Below, piece after piece: positions 44,632 through 53,648 of a DNA stretch of 64,000 bases. Under the pieces are notes generated by a model. It was not told the origin of the DNA, made no database searches, and was given only the letters and a program-made list of their open reading frames with translations. Position numbers and translations under genes: made by a program. The stretch is from positions 1 through 64,000 of the forward strand of contig CANJRL010000003.1 in the NCBI GenBank assembly GCA_947476675.1, written 5' to 3'. Numbering within the stretch: the stretch's first letter is position 1; each line of letters starts with the position of its first letter. The stretch comes from Phycisphaerales bacterium. Lineage in GTDB: Bacteria > Planctomycetota > Phycisphaerae > Phycisphaerales > UBA1924.

Positions 44632-46887
44632 TCAGGGCTCGACCGCCCGCCGCGCCTCGTCCGTCGCCGCGGCCGCTTTCGTCGCCACCTCCCGGTACCG
44701 CCGCGCCGCTTCCTCGACCAGCGCCGGGTCGCGCCGCTCGATCCCCAGGCGGAGCAGCGGCAAGGGCCACGGGGCGTAGCCGCTGTCCTCGTCCGGCCCT
44801 ACAAACAGGTTGCGGTGCCATGGGCGGCCCGGAAGCCCCTCGGCGAGGAACCACGCCCCGTCGGCATCGCGCAGAGCCCGGGCAACCCGTGCAATCGCCG
44901 GCGTGTCGCCCGGCGCGGGCTTCCACGCCGCGAGCGCCGCGGCGGCCCTCCTCGCGCTCGCGAGCATCTCGTCGAACGGGGCGATGAACGGCTCGGCGGA
45001 GAAGGCGAAGCCGAGCGCCGCGGCGCGCCTCGTCGCGCTGTCGAGCATCGCCCGCGCGTCGGAAGCCGCCATCGATGGGTCGACCGGAGGCAGGTCGGCG
45101 TCCGCGACCGCCGCCATCGTCAGCGCGACGATCTTGGTCAGCGCCGCGTGCGGCTGGTAGTCGTCGCCCATCATCTTCCGGTACCAGGCCAGGTTGTCGT
45201 AGTTGGTGTGCCACTGCGTCCCCGGCGCGCCGGAGAAGCCGGGCGCCGCGCACGGGATGGCGAGGTGCGAGAGGAACGCGACATGGTCCGACCCGCCGCC
45301 AAGCGTGCGGGCGGGGCCATCGCCCGGGCGGGCCCCGGGCCACACGGCGAACACCGCGGCGGGCATCATCTGGCCGGGGTCCCTCGGCGCTCGCGCCTCC
45401 CAGGGCCTAGGCGGCGCCGGCGGCTGCGGCACAAATCGTGTCGCCCAGATCACCGCCGGGCGGAGCGAGGGCGAGCACGAAGCGTCGAAGGTGTGCCCGG
45501 CGACAGCCGCGTCGAGATTGATGTACGCGAGACAGTTGCCGGCCAGGTCGGCGGCGTGCTCCTCGACCCACTCGGTGGAGCCGATGATCCCCCACTCCTC
45601 CGCGTCCCACCCCGCGAACACCACCGTGCGCGCCGGGCGCAGCCCGCTCCGCGCCGCTTCGGCGAACGCCCGCGCCGCCTCGACCACAACGATCGTCCCC
45701 GAGAGCGGGTCGTCAGCGCCGAAGTTCCAGGCGTCGTGGTGGGCGCCGACGATGACCGTCTGCTCCGGATGGCTCGCGCCCGGCAGGCGGGCGATCACAT
45801 CGGTGATCATCCGCCGCTCGCGCTTCGACTCCACCCGCACCCGCACCGTCAGCGCATCGCCCCCCGTCATGCGATAGGTGAAGGGCAGCGCCCCCTGCCA
45901 TTCACGCGGAGCAACGACGCCGCGCATCCGCAGAAGGATCTTCTCGGCCGACGCCCACGAGATCGGCTGTACGGGAATCCCCGGCAGGTCGATCTCGCTC
46001 ACCCTGAGCCGCTTCTCGTCGGGGAGATCGGGGGTCGATGCGATGCCCGGCGTCTGGGGATCGCCGGCGTACGGGAGCGTCGGCAGCGAGCCCCGGTGGA
46101 TCGACTCCGGCGTGTAGTAGCCGCCCTCGGGGTACGGCAGGCCCTGGGCGTAGCCCATGTCGCGCGGGTCCGGGTAGATGATGAGCGCCGCGGCGCCGGC
46201 CTCGCGCGCGAACTTCTCCTTGTACCCGCGGAAGTTCCCGCCCATCCGCGCGATGACCACCTTGCCGGCGAGATCGATCCCGAGCGACTTCAGCCGGGCG
46301 AAGTCGTCCTTCGTTCCGGTGTTCGCGTAGACAACCTCCGCCGTAACGTCGCCGGAGGCGGAATACGCCGAGAATCCACCGGCGAGGTCGGGGTGCGCGG
46401 AGAAGGGATCGCCGGGAATCGCGGGCTCCCGGTCGGGCAGATCGACGCGCTCCGGCGAAGCGATCGAGACCGAGCCCGAGATGTGAGGGGCCAGAAGCAC
46501 GTCGTACGAGGGAGTCTCGACCTCCAGCCCGAAGCCGCGGAAGAGCGCCGCCAGGCGCTCGGCCCCTCGGGCTCCGCCGGGAGTGCCCGCGATGTGCGGC
46601 TCGGAGGCGAGCACGTTGTGATGGTCTCGGAGTCTGGCCGCATCAGGCGTCTCGAGCAGCGAATCTCGAAGACGATCGAAAACAGCGGCACGCGACCCGT
46701 CGCCGAACACGGGCTCAGGGCCAGGAGTATCCCTTGGCGCAGCCTGCGCAAACGCTCGCGGCCCGGGGTGCGCGGCCGCAAGCAGTGCGACCGCTGTGCA
46801 AATCTTCAGACACACCTCTCTCGCCTTGGCGTGGACGGTCTTGCAGCCGCGGCGGGGGTGTTCGAGCATGCGGCGAGTCGGTGTCAT
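44632..46887 (-). CDS. Exported M28 metallopeptidase of the glutamate carboxypeptidase II/PSMA type
   Basis: 751 residues if started at the ATG at 46887, just after CTGGAG; an ATG at 46869 is the alternative. Signal-like CTAVALLAAAHPG precedes AFAQAAP. The architecture matches the family: an apical PA domain (about 150-320), the M28 catalytic domain and a C-terminal TFR-like helical dimerisation domain. Two-zinc ligands are visible: HHDAWNFGADDPLSGT (His, bridging Asp), WDAEEWG (catalytic Glu and Glu ligand), INLDAAVAG (Asp) and HTNYDN (His). Such enzymes remove C-terminal Glu or other residues from small peptides. It is divergent from the haem-motif gene across 40 nt. Confidence 0.92.
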   Translation of the reverse strand: MTPTRRMLEHPRRGCKTVHAKAREVCLKICTAVALLAAAHPGPRAFAQAAPRDTPGPEPVFGDGSRAAVFDRLRDSLLETPDAARLRDHHNVLASEPHIAGTPGGARGAERLAALFRGFGLEVETPSYDVLLAPHISGSVSIASPERVDLPDREPAIPGDPFSAHPDLAGGFSAYSASGDVTAEVVYANTGTKDDFARLKSLGIDLAGKVVIARMGGNFRGYKEKFAREAGAAALIIYPDPRDMGYAQGLPYPEGGYYTPESIHRGSLPTLPYAGDPQTPGIASTPDLPDEKRLRVSEIDLPGIPVQPISWASAEKILLRMRGVVAPREWQGALPFTYRMTGGDALTVRVRVESKRERRMITDVIARLPGASHPEQTVIVGAHHDAWNFGADDPLSGTIVVVEAARAFAEAARSGLRPARTVVFAGWDAEEWGIIGSTEWVEEHAADLAGNCLAYINLDAAVAGHTFDASCSPSLRPAVIWATRFVPQPPAPPRPWEARAPRDPGQMMPAAVFAVWPGARPGDGPARTLGGGSDHVAFLSHLAIPCAAPGFSGAPGTQWHTNYDNLAWYRKMMGDDYQPHAALTKIVALTMAAVADADLPPVDPSMAASDARAMLDSATRRAAALGFAFSAEPFIAPFDEMLASARRAAAALAAWKPAPGDTPAIARVARALRDADGAWFLAEGLPGRPWHRNLFVGPDEDSGYAPWPLPLLRLGIERRDPALVEEAARRYREVATKAAAATDEARRAVEP

Positions 46888-46927
46888 CTCCAGACGATAC
46901 GGATCGCCTTCGGGCGGGGAGCGCGCA

Positions 46928-47581
46928 ATGGCCGGATTGAAGAAGCCTCTGACGTTTGTCGGCGCCCGCATCGCGGCGGCCGCCTTCGGTGTTCCGGCGC
47001 TGATCGGCGAGCGCGCCGCGGACGCGTTCCCGACGTACCTGGACGCGTTCATCGCCCGCTACCCGACCTGCACGACGCCCCAGCGCCTCGAGAACACCGT
47101 GGGCGCATGCTCCAACTGCCACAGCCCTCTCAGCTACGGGCTCGAGGCCACCGCGTACCGGCTCGCGGTCCGCGATCGGCTCCGCCAGGGGATGACGATC
47201 CAGCAGGCGCTCGCCGCGGTCGAGCCGCTCGACTCCGACGGCGACGGCGTGCGCAACATCGACGAGATCCTCCGCCCGCGCCCGCAGGTCGCGGGCCAGC
47301 CGCAGGACATCGGCTACCACCCGGGCCTGGTGGGCACGCGCGGGGTTGACCCGCTGGTCAGCCTCACCGATCCCGTGACCGGCATGCCCGAGTCCCCGCT
47401 CCCCCGGTGCCCCGGCGACACCAACGCCGACAACCGCATCGACTTCGCGGACCTCAACAATTTGCTCGGCGTGTTCGGGCTGGTGCGCCCGGGCCTTGCC
47501 GCCGACGTCAACCGCGACGACAGGGTGGACTTCCGGGACCTCAACGCGGTGCTCGGCGCGTTCGGCGCCGTGTGCCCCTGA
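46928..47581 (+). CDS. Small exported protein with a CxxCH motif and a dockerin-like tail
   Basis: 217 residues from the ATG at 46928 with GGGGAG upstream. The N-terminus (TFVGARIAAAAFGVPALIGE) looks like a signal. ACSNCHSPLSYG supplies one c-type haem attachment site, a few residues before an EF-hand-like loop (DSDGDGVRNIDEIL). The C-terminal 60 residues hold two full dockerin-like repeats (CPGDTNADNRIDFADLNNLL and AADVNRDDRVDFRDLNAVLG), ending in FGAVCP. The haem is inferred only from the motif. A distal Met or second His cannot be assigned. It may be a small electron carrier or redox sensor held at the cell surface. Confidence 0.8.
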   Translation: MAGLKKPLTFVGARIAAAAFGVPALIGERAADAFPTYLDAFIARYPTCTTPQRLENTVGACSNCHSPLSYGLEATAYRLAVRDRLRQGMTIQQALAAVEPLDSDGDGVRNIDEILRPRPQVAGQPQDIGYHPGLVGTRGVDPLVSLTDPVTGMPESPLPRCPGDTNADNRIDFADLNNLLGVFGLVRPGLAADVNRDDRVDFRDLNAVLGAFGAVCP

Positions 47582-47674
47582 GGCGGGCGATCGGGGCCCG
47601 ACATGCCGCCGGTAGGATGCACGAGCCGCCCGGCGATGCCGCCGCGCGCCTCCGCTCCTTTGCCGAGTGAGCCC

Positions 47675-50068
47675 ATGCCAAACCCTCGCCTCCTCCGCGT
47701 GCTGCCCGTCGTCGCGGCGGCCTTCTCCCTGCTCGGCGCGGCCGGGTGCGCCACCGAGCCGGCCACCACCGCCGACGAGCGCGCCGCCCGCGAGGCGGCC
47801 CGCGAATCAGTACGCGAGGCCAAGGCCCGCGAGGCGGCGAAGGCGGAGGCGGAGAAGAAGCCGGCCGGGCCTCAGTCGCGCGCCCCCGGCGCAGCGCCCG
47901 GCGCGCTCGCCGACCCCGCCTTCCTCGAGCAGTGGGCCGCGACCTACCGCTTCCGCCTCGGCAACCCCACGGCGTTCGCCCTGACCCCCGACGGCGGCGC
48001 CGCGTGCTTCCTCCGCTCCGGGCCCCGCTCCTTCGTCAACGACCTCTACGAGTTCGACCTGGCCACCGGCAAGGAGCGCGTCCTGCTCACCGCCGAGCAG
48101 ATCCTCCGCGGGAAGAACGAGGTCCTCACCGCGGAAGAACTGGCGCGGCGCGAGCGGATGCGCATGGCGTCGCGCGGCATCGCCTCGTTCCGCCTCTCCG
48201 ACGACGGGGCGAAGATTCTCGTGCCCCTCTCGGGGAGACTCTTTGTCGTCGACCGCTCGACCGGGGCCGCGACCGAACTCAGAGGCGCCGAAGGCTTCCC
48301 GATCGACCCGCGCTTCTCGCCCGACGGCGCCTCCGTCGCCTGCGTCCGCGACGGCGATCTGTACCTCGCCTCGATCGCGGCCAACGCCGAGCGGCGGCTC
48401 ACCACGCGGCCCGCCCCCACCGTGAGCAACGGCGTCGCCGAGTTCGTCGCCCAGGAGGAGATGGGCCGCCAGCGCGGCTACTGGTTCTCTCCCGACTCCT
48501 CCATGATCGCCTACGCCAGGGTCGACACCGCCGGGGTCGAGGTGTTCACGATCATGGACCCGACGGACCCCGCGAAGCAGCCGCAAGCGTGGCCCTATCC
48601 GCGCGCCGGGAAGAAGAACGCGGCGGTGGCCCTCGGGGTGCTGTCGGTGACCGATCCCTCCGCGGCGCCCGCGACGGTCTGGGCCCGCTGGGACCGCGAG
48701 CGCTTCCCATACCTCGCGACCGTGACCTGGGACGAGGGCGCGCCGCTCGCCATCCTGGTGCAGAACCGCGAGCAGACCGAGCAAACCCTGCTCGAAGTCG
48801 ACCCCAGGACCGGCGAGACGCGCCAACTTCTCGTGGAGCGCGACGCGGCATGGCTCAACCTCGATCACGCCTTCCCCAAGTGGCTCAAGGGAGGGGCGGG
48901 GTTCCTGTGGTCCACCGAGCGCAGCGGCTCCTGGGAACTCGAACTCCGCGACCGTGCCGGATCGCACCTCCGCACGCTCTGCGGGGCCAACATCAACTAC
49001 CGCGAGGGCCTCGCGGGGCTCGATGAGCGCGCCGGCTACGCCTACGTGATGGGAGGGGAGGACACGACCGAGCAGCACCTGTACCGCGTGCCGCTGGACC
49101 CGGCGCGCGGCGCGCCCGAGCGGCTCACGACCGCGCCGGGCGTGCACGGCGCGGTCTTCGCCAAGAACTCGTCCGCGCGCGTGCTGTCGCACGAGCGCTT
49201 CGACAGCCCCCCGCGATGGGCCGCCGTCCGCGCCGATGGGAGCGAGGCGGGGGCCATCGCTTCGGTGAGCGAGCGCCCGCCGTTCGCTCCGCGCATGCAG
49301 TTTGTCGACCTCTCGATCGAGGGCCGAACGCACAAGGCCTCGGTGATCCGACCGCGGGATTTCGAGCCCTCGAAGCGGTACCCGGTCATCCTCTCGGTGT
49401 ACGGCGGGCCGGGGGTGGCGGTGGTGTCGACCGCCTCGCGCACCGCCCTGCTCGACCAGTGGTACGCGGACCACGGCTTCATCGTTGTCTCCGCCGACGG
49501 GCGAGGCACACCGGGCCGGGGGCGCGCGTGGGAGCGGGCGATCAAGGACGACTTTGTGACCGTGCCGCTGGGGGATCAGGTCGCCGCGCTCCGGGCCCTG
49601 GGCGCGCGGTTCCCGGAGATGGACCTGTCGCGCGTCGGCGTGTACGGCTGGTCCTTCGGGGGGTACTTCTCGGCGATGGCGATCATGCGCGAGCCGGGGG
49701 TCTTCCACGCCGCCGTTGCAGGGGCGCCCGTGTGCGCATGGGAGGACTACGACACCCACTACACCGAGCGGTACCTCGGCACGCCGCAGAGCAACCCCTC
49801 GGGCTACCGCGACGGCAACGTCGCGACCTGGGCAAGGGACCTGCGCCGACCCCTGCTCATCGCCCACGGCACTGCGGACGACAACGTGTACTTCATGCAC
49901 GCGCTCAAGATGAGCGACGCCCTCTTCCGCGCCGGGAAGCAGCACGAGTTCCTCCCACTCGCCAGCTTTACCCACATGGTGCCCGATCCCCTCGTCACAC
50001 GCCGCCTCTACTCGCGCGTCGCGGAGCACTTCGTCGAGCACCTGCGGCGTTCCCCCGCGCCGGAGTGA
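47675..50068 (+). CDS. Dipeptidyl-peptidase IV-type S9 serine peptidase, lipoprotein
   Basis: 797 residues from the ATG at 47675. The signal ends in a lipobox (FSLLGAAGCATEP), so the protein is probably a lipid-anchored envelope enzyme. A charged Ala/Glu/Lys linker leads to a beta-propeller (about residues 90-540; the Glu pair in FVAQEEMGR binds the substrate N-terminus in DPP-IV). An alpha/beta-hydrolase domain follows, with Ser in YGWSFGGYFSAM, Asp in HGTADDNVY and His in FTHMVPDP. Family members release X-Pro or X-Ala dipeptides. It is followed only 3 nt later by the convergent nagZ. Confidence 0.93.
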   Translation: MPNPRLLRVLPVVAAAFSLLGAAGCATEPATTADERAAREAARESVREAKAREAAKAEAEKKPAGPQSRAPGAAPGALADPAFLEQWAATYRFRLGNPTAFALTPDGGAACFLRSGPRSFVNDLYEFDLATGKERVLLTAEQILRGKNEVLTAEELARRERMRMASRGIASFRLSDDGAKILVPLSGRLFVVDRSTGAATELRGAEGFPIDPRFSPDGASVACVRDGDLYLASIAANAERRLTTRPAPTVSNGVAEFVAQEEMGRQRGYWFSPDSSMIAYARVDTAGVEVFTIMDPTDPAKQPQAWPYPRAGKKNAAVALGVLSVTDPSAAPATVWARWDRERFPYLATVTWDEGAPLAILVQNREQTEQTLLEVDPRTGETRQLLVERDAAWLNLDHAFPKWLKGGAGFLWSTERSGSWELELRDRAGSHLRTLCGANINYREGLAGLDERAGYAYVMGGEDTTEQHLYRVPLDPARGAPERLTTAPGVHGAVFAKNSSARVLSHERFDSPPRWAAVRADGSEAGAIASVSERPPFAPRMQFVDLSIEGRTHKASVIRPRDFEPSKRYPVILSVYGGPGVAVVSTASRTALLDQWYADHGFIVVSADGRGTPGRGRAWERAIKDDFVTVPLGDQVAALRALGARFPEMDLSRVGVYGWSFGGYFSAMAIMREPGVFHAAVAGAPVCAWEDYDTHYTERYLGTPQSNPSGYRDGNVATWARDLRRPLLIAHGTADDNVYFMHALKMSDALFRAGKQHEFLPLASFTHMVPDPLVTRRLYSRVAEHFVEHLRRSPAPE

Positions 50069-50071
50069 GCC

Positions 50072-51190
50072 TCAGGCCCGCGGCCGCCCGACCAGCGTCG
50101 CCTCGATGCGGGCGGCGCTGAGGGCAAGCCTCTCGATCCCCCCCACCACGCGGCCGTCGGTCACGGCCCGGGCCACCGCCTCGTGCATCGCGGGGGCCGG
50201 GCAGGCGCGGGGATCGCCCGGCGCGTTGTTGCAATCGAGGAGCACATCCGCCCCCGCGTTGATCGCGAGCACGAGCGCCTCCTCCGGCGCGTAGCGCCCA
50301 GTCACCGCCCCCATGTCGAGCGAATCGACGACGACCGGGCCCTCGAACCCCAGCCGCTCGCGCAGGACCCCCGTCGTCCACGCGCGCGAGAGGCTCGCCG
50401 GGTGATCGGGGTCGAAGAGCCGGTGGTGGACGTGCCCGGTCATGACCGCGACAGCCGACCGACCGAGCGCGTCGAACATCATCCGGTATGGCGCCCACTC
50501 GAGTTCGGGAGAGTGCGTCTGCGTGATGTCGGCGAAGCCCAGGTGCGAATCGGCGGTCGATGAGCCGTGCCCCGGGAAGTGCTTCAGGCACGACGCCACG
50601 CCGGCGGCACGATGCGCCTCCACGACGAGCGATGCGCACGCCGCCGCCAGGGAGGGGTGGGCGGCGTAGGCGCGACGCTTCCCGGCGATGATCGGGTTGG
50701 CGGGGTTGAGCGCCAGGTCCACGCACGGGGCCAGGTTGAGCGTGAACCCGGCGTCGGCGACGGTGCGCGCTAGCGCCGCGGCCTCGGATCGCCGCCCGCT
50801 CTCGTCCAGTGCGGCGCACCCCGCCGCCGACAGCGTGCACGGGAACCCCCGAGCCCGCGACAGCCGCGCCACATCGCCCCCCTCCTGGTCCACCGCGACG
50901 ATCGCGCTGTCACCGAGAAAACGCTTCAGATGCTCGGTCAGCGCGCCCGTCTGACGCGGCCCGAGGATGTTGCGAACCGCTCTCGCCTTGGCCTCATCGC
51001 GCGTCACGCCGGCGCCCGTCAGCGCCGACATGGCGGGGAGGTCGACATCGAACAGGATCACCGCCGCGCAGCCGGCATCGCGGCACGCATCGAGATCGGC
51101 GCGCAGCGCCGGGTCGTCTTCCGAGGCGCCGCGGACGCCCACCATGAGCATGCGGGCGATGAGCCGGTCTCGCGCCGCGCCGTCGATCAC
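50072..51190 (-). CDS. nagZ: GH3 beta-N-acetylhexosaminidase, NagZ-like
   Basis: 372 residues from the GTG at 51190, which overlaps the transporter stop (GTGA). The protein has no signal peptide, so it is cytoplasmic. Typical NagZ segments are VDQEGGDVARL, KHFPGHGSSTADSHLG (the catalytic Asp-His dyad loop) and the nucleophile Asp in VVVDSLDMGAV. The C-terminal alpha/beta sandwich domain of larger GH3 enzymes is missing, as in NagZ. It would cut GlcNAc from anhydromuropeptides taken up by the cell. It is the last gene of the anmK-murQ-symporter-nagZ operon, each joined by a 4-nt overlap. Confidence 0.9.
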   Translation of the reverse strand: MIDGAARDRLIARMLMVGVRGASEDDPALRADLDACRDAGCAAVILFDVDLPAMSALTGAGVTRDEAKARAVRNILGPRQTGALTEHLKRFLGDSAIVAVDQEGGDVARLSRARGFPCTLSAAGCAALDESGRRSEAAALARTVADAGFTLNLAPCVDLALNPANPIIAGKRRAYAAHPSLAAACASLVVEAHRAAGVASCLKHFPGHGSSTADSHLGFADITQTHSPELEWAPYRMMFDALGRSAVAVMTGHVHHRLFDPDHPASLSRAWTTGVLRERLGFEGPVVVDSLDMGAVTGRYAPEEALVLAINAGADVLLDCNNAPGDPRACPAPAMHEAVARAVTDGRVVGGIERLALSAARIEATLVGRPRA

Positions 51191-52722
51191 GCGCGCGCCC
51201 CGGAGGGTGTCGGCCGGCCCGCCGCGCAGACCGCGAAGGCCAGAGCCGAGCCGATCAGCATCTGCCATCCCGACGAGAGCGCGGGCAGTTCCAGGGAGAA
51301 CCACGCCGGGAAGCGCATGACGAGCACCGCCGCGAACCCGGCGAAGATCGCGAGGCCCGCCGAGAGACCGTTGCCCCGCCGGGTGAACAGGGCCGTCAGG
51401 AACACGCCGAGCAGCCCGGTGTAGGCGAAGATCATCACGCCGATGGCGAACTGCAGCAGCCCCGCGCCCGAGTTCTGCTGCCACGCCACGCACACCAGGG
51501 CGAACGCGGCCAGGATCGCCCCCCACGCGCCGACCGCGATCCGCGAGGCCCTCATGTAGTGCGCCTCGCTGCGCCCGGGCCGCAGCGGCCTGTAAAAGTC
51601 GACCACCGCGGTGGAAGCCATCGCGGCCACCGCGGACGCGAGCGAGGACATCGCGGCCGCGAACACGCCGGCGATCATCAGCCCGCGCAGGCCGGTGGGG
51701 GTTTCCGAGAGGATGAAGCGCAGGAACACGGTGCGCGAATCGCCGGGGGGGGCCGGCGCCGCACCGCCCATGAGGTCGGGCCTCTGGTAGAAGAGGTACA
51801 GCAGCAGGCCGATCGCGAGGAACATCGCGGCGACGCCCAGACCGATGATGTTCGAAAGGACCGCCGACCAGGCGCCCCGGACGGCGCTGCGGCACGTGAG
51901 CATGCGCTGGGCGAGGTCCTGGTCGGCGCCGTAGACCGCCATGTTGAACAGCGTGAAGCCGAGCATCGCCGACCACACGGAGTAGGGCAAGGAGGCGTCG
52001 AGCCGCCAGTCGAGCACGGTCAGTTTCGAGGAGCCGTCGGAGGCCTTGGCGGAGGCGAGGGCCGCGTGCATCTCGGCGCCGCTGAGCGGGATCCTGGAGA
52101 CCAGAAGGGCCAGGGCCACCGCCGCGGCGCCGACGAAAACCACGGTCTGCGGCACCTCGGTCCAGATGACCGCGTGAAGCCCTCCGATCATCGTGTAGAG
52201 GGTGGCCACCGTTGCAACGACGGCGATGGCGAGCGCGAGATTCGAGGGGTCGAGGTCGCCGAAGGCGATCAGCGAGAACGGGACCGCCGCGACGTAGAGC
52301 CGGGCCCCCGAGGCCAGGACCCGCCCGAGCATGAAGGCGCCGCTGCACCACCGCTGCGCCCCGGGGCCGAAGCGGGCGCCGATCAGCTGGTAGATGCTCG
52401 TCACCTTCTCGCGGTAGAACACGGGCACAAAGAAGATCGCGACCAGCGCCACGGCGATGAACCCCGCGATGTTCAGGGAGAGGTAGGTCAGATTCCCCCT
52501 GTACGCGTCCTCCGGCGCGCCGATGAAGGTCACCGCGGACACCGACGTCGCGACGATCGAGATCGCGGCGGCCCAGACCGGGATGCGGTTGCCCGCGAGG
52601 AAGTACTCGCCGAGGTTCTTCTGGCGCCGGGCGAAGTAGGCGCCCATCCCCAGCATCGCCAGGAGGTAGCCGCCGAGCACGGACCAGTCGACGGCGTTGA
52701 GTGCGGGGCCCGGCGCGGTCAT
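51187..52722 (-). CDS. Sodium:solute symporter (SSS family), candidate wall-fragment importer
   Basis: 511 residues with about thirteen hydrophobic segments. The family pattern is visible at the start (GGYLLAMLGMGAYFARRQKN), where LGEYFLAGNRIPVWAAAISI is a typical SSS signature, and in the Na-site region (GVFAAAMSSLASAVAAMAST). SSS proteins import sugars, amino acids or sialic acid with sodium. Its position between murQ and nagZ, with 4-nt overlaps on both sides, makes a muropeptide sugar such as GlcNAc-anhydroMurNAc or anhydroMurNAc the likely substrate. That is inference from context; the sequence does not identify the ligand. No AmpG-like permease is seen here. Confidence 0.92.
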   Translation of the reverse strand: MTAPGPALNAVDWSVLGGYLLAMLGMGAYFARRQKNLGEYFLAGNRIPVWAAAISIVATSVSAVTFIGAPEDAYRGNLTYLSLNIAGFIAVALVAIFFVPVFYREKVTSIYQLIGARFGPGAQRWCSGAFMLGRVLASGARLYVAAVPFSLIAFGDLDPSNLALAIAVVATVATLYTMIGGLHAVIWTEVPQTVVFVGAAAVALALLVSRIPLSGAEMHAALASAKASDGSSKLTVLDWRLDASLPYSVWSAMLGFTLFNMAVYGADQDLAQRMLTCRSAVRGAWSAVLSNIIGLGVAAMFLAIGLLLYLFYQRPDLMGGAAPAPPGDSRTVFLRFILSETPTGLRGLMIAGVFAAAMSSLASAVAAMASTAVVDFYRPLRPGRSEAHYMRASRIAVGAWGAILAAFALVCVAWQQNSGAGLLQFAIGVMIFAYTGLLGVFLTALFTRRGNGLSAGLAIFAGFAAVLVMRFPAWFSLELPALSSGWQMLIGSALAFAVCAAGRPTPSGARA

Positions 52723-53648
52723 CGGGGGGCGCTCTCGAGGGCGGCGCGGAGGTTCCCGCCGGCGAGATCCAGCGCCGCCTCGGCGCGATCACGATCCGCA
52801 CCCAGGCGCCGCATGGCCACCGCCGTCTTCGCCGAGCCCCCGGCGGCGTCGAGCAGGGCGAAGGCCTCCTCGCGCGAGGCGCCGGTGATCTCCGACACGA
52901 TCCGCGCCGCGCGGTCCCGGAGTTTCTCGTTGGTCGCCCGCAGGTCGACCATCAGGTTCTCGTAGCACTTGCCCAGCCGGACCATGAGCGTTGTCGAGAC
53001 GGTGTTGAGGATCATCTTGGTCGCCGTCCCGGCCTTCAGCCGCGTCGACCCGGTGAGCGCCTCGGGGCCCGTCAGCGCCTCGATGAGGTGGCCGATGCCC
53101 GCGGGGCGCTGGGCCAGGTTCGCGCAGGTCAGCAGGCCGGTCACGCAGCCGCGCGCATGCGCGATGCGGAGCCCTCCGAGGACGTACGGCGTCGTCCCCC
53201 CGGCCGCGATGCCCAGCACCGCGTCCTTCGCCTTCAGCCCGATCGCGTCGAGGTCGGCGAGCGCCCCGTCCGGGTCATCTTCCCTCGACTCGCTCGATCG
53301 CCTCAGCGCCGCGTCCCCCCCGGCGATCAGCCCGACGACGAGGTCCGGCGGCGTCTGGAACGTCGGCGGGCACTCGCTCGCGTCGAGCACCCCGAGCCTG
53401 CCCGACGTCCCCGCGCCCACATACACAAGCCGCCCCCCGCCGCGCAGCCGCGCCTCCGCGTCGCGTATAAAACCGCACACCGCCGGCAGGGCTCGGGCCA
53501 CGGCGGAGGCGACCGTCGCGTCCTCCGCGTTCAGCAGAGCGGCGCACTCCTCGACCGACATCCCGTCGAGGCCCATCGAGCGGGGATTCCGCGCCTCGGT
53601 GAGAACACCCGACCGGTCGGGCGGGAGATGGCCGCGGCCGTCGTTCAC
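52719..53648 (-). CDS. murQ: N-acetylmuramic acid 6-phosphate etherase
   Basis: 309 residues from the GTG at 53648, which overlaps the anmK stop (GTGA). The family's opening text is present (TEARNPRSMGLDGMSVEECA). The SIS domain carries GGGRLVYVGAGTSGRLGVLD, then the conserved ASECPPTF, GLIAGGDAALRRSSE, GIAAGGTTPYV and the C-terminal NTVSTTLMVRLGKCYENLM. The enzyme removes lactate from MurNAc-6-phosphate to give GlcNAc-6-phosphate. It receives its substrate from AnmK, encoded just upstream, and its product enters amino-sugar metabolism. Confidence 0.94.
   Translation of the reverse strand: MNDGRGHLPPDRSGVLTEARNPRSMGLDGMSVEECAALLNAEDATVASAVARALPAVCGFIRDAEARLRGGGRLVYVGAGTSGRLGVLDASECPPTFQTPPDLVVGLIAGGDAALRRSSESREDDPDGALADLDAIGLKAKDAVLGIAAGGTTPYVLGGLRIAHARGCVTGLLTCANLAQRPAGIGHLIEALTGPEALTGSTRLKAGTATKMILNTVSTTLMVRLGKCYENLMVDLRATNEKLRDRAARIVSEITGASREEAFALLDAAGGSAKTAVAMRRLGADRDRAEAALDLAGGNLRAALESAPR

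Noticed and set aside
50072-52801. A 909-codon fusion of NagZ with an upstream domain
   Set aside because: The upstream part is the symporter region read in the wrong frame. NagZ begins at the GTG overlapping the symporter stop, where the family text starts.
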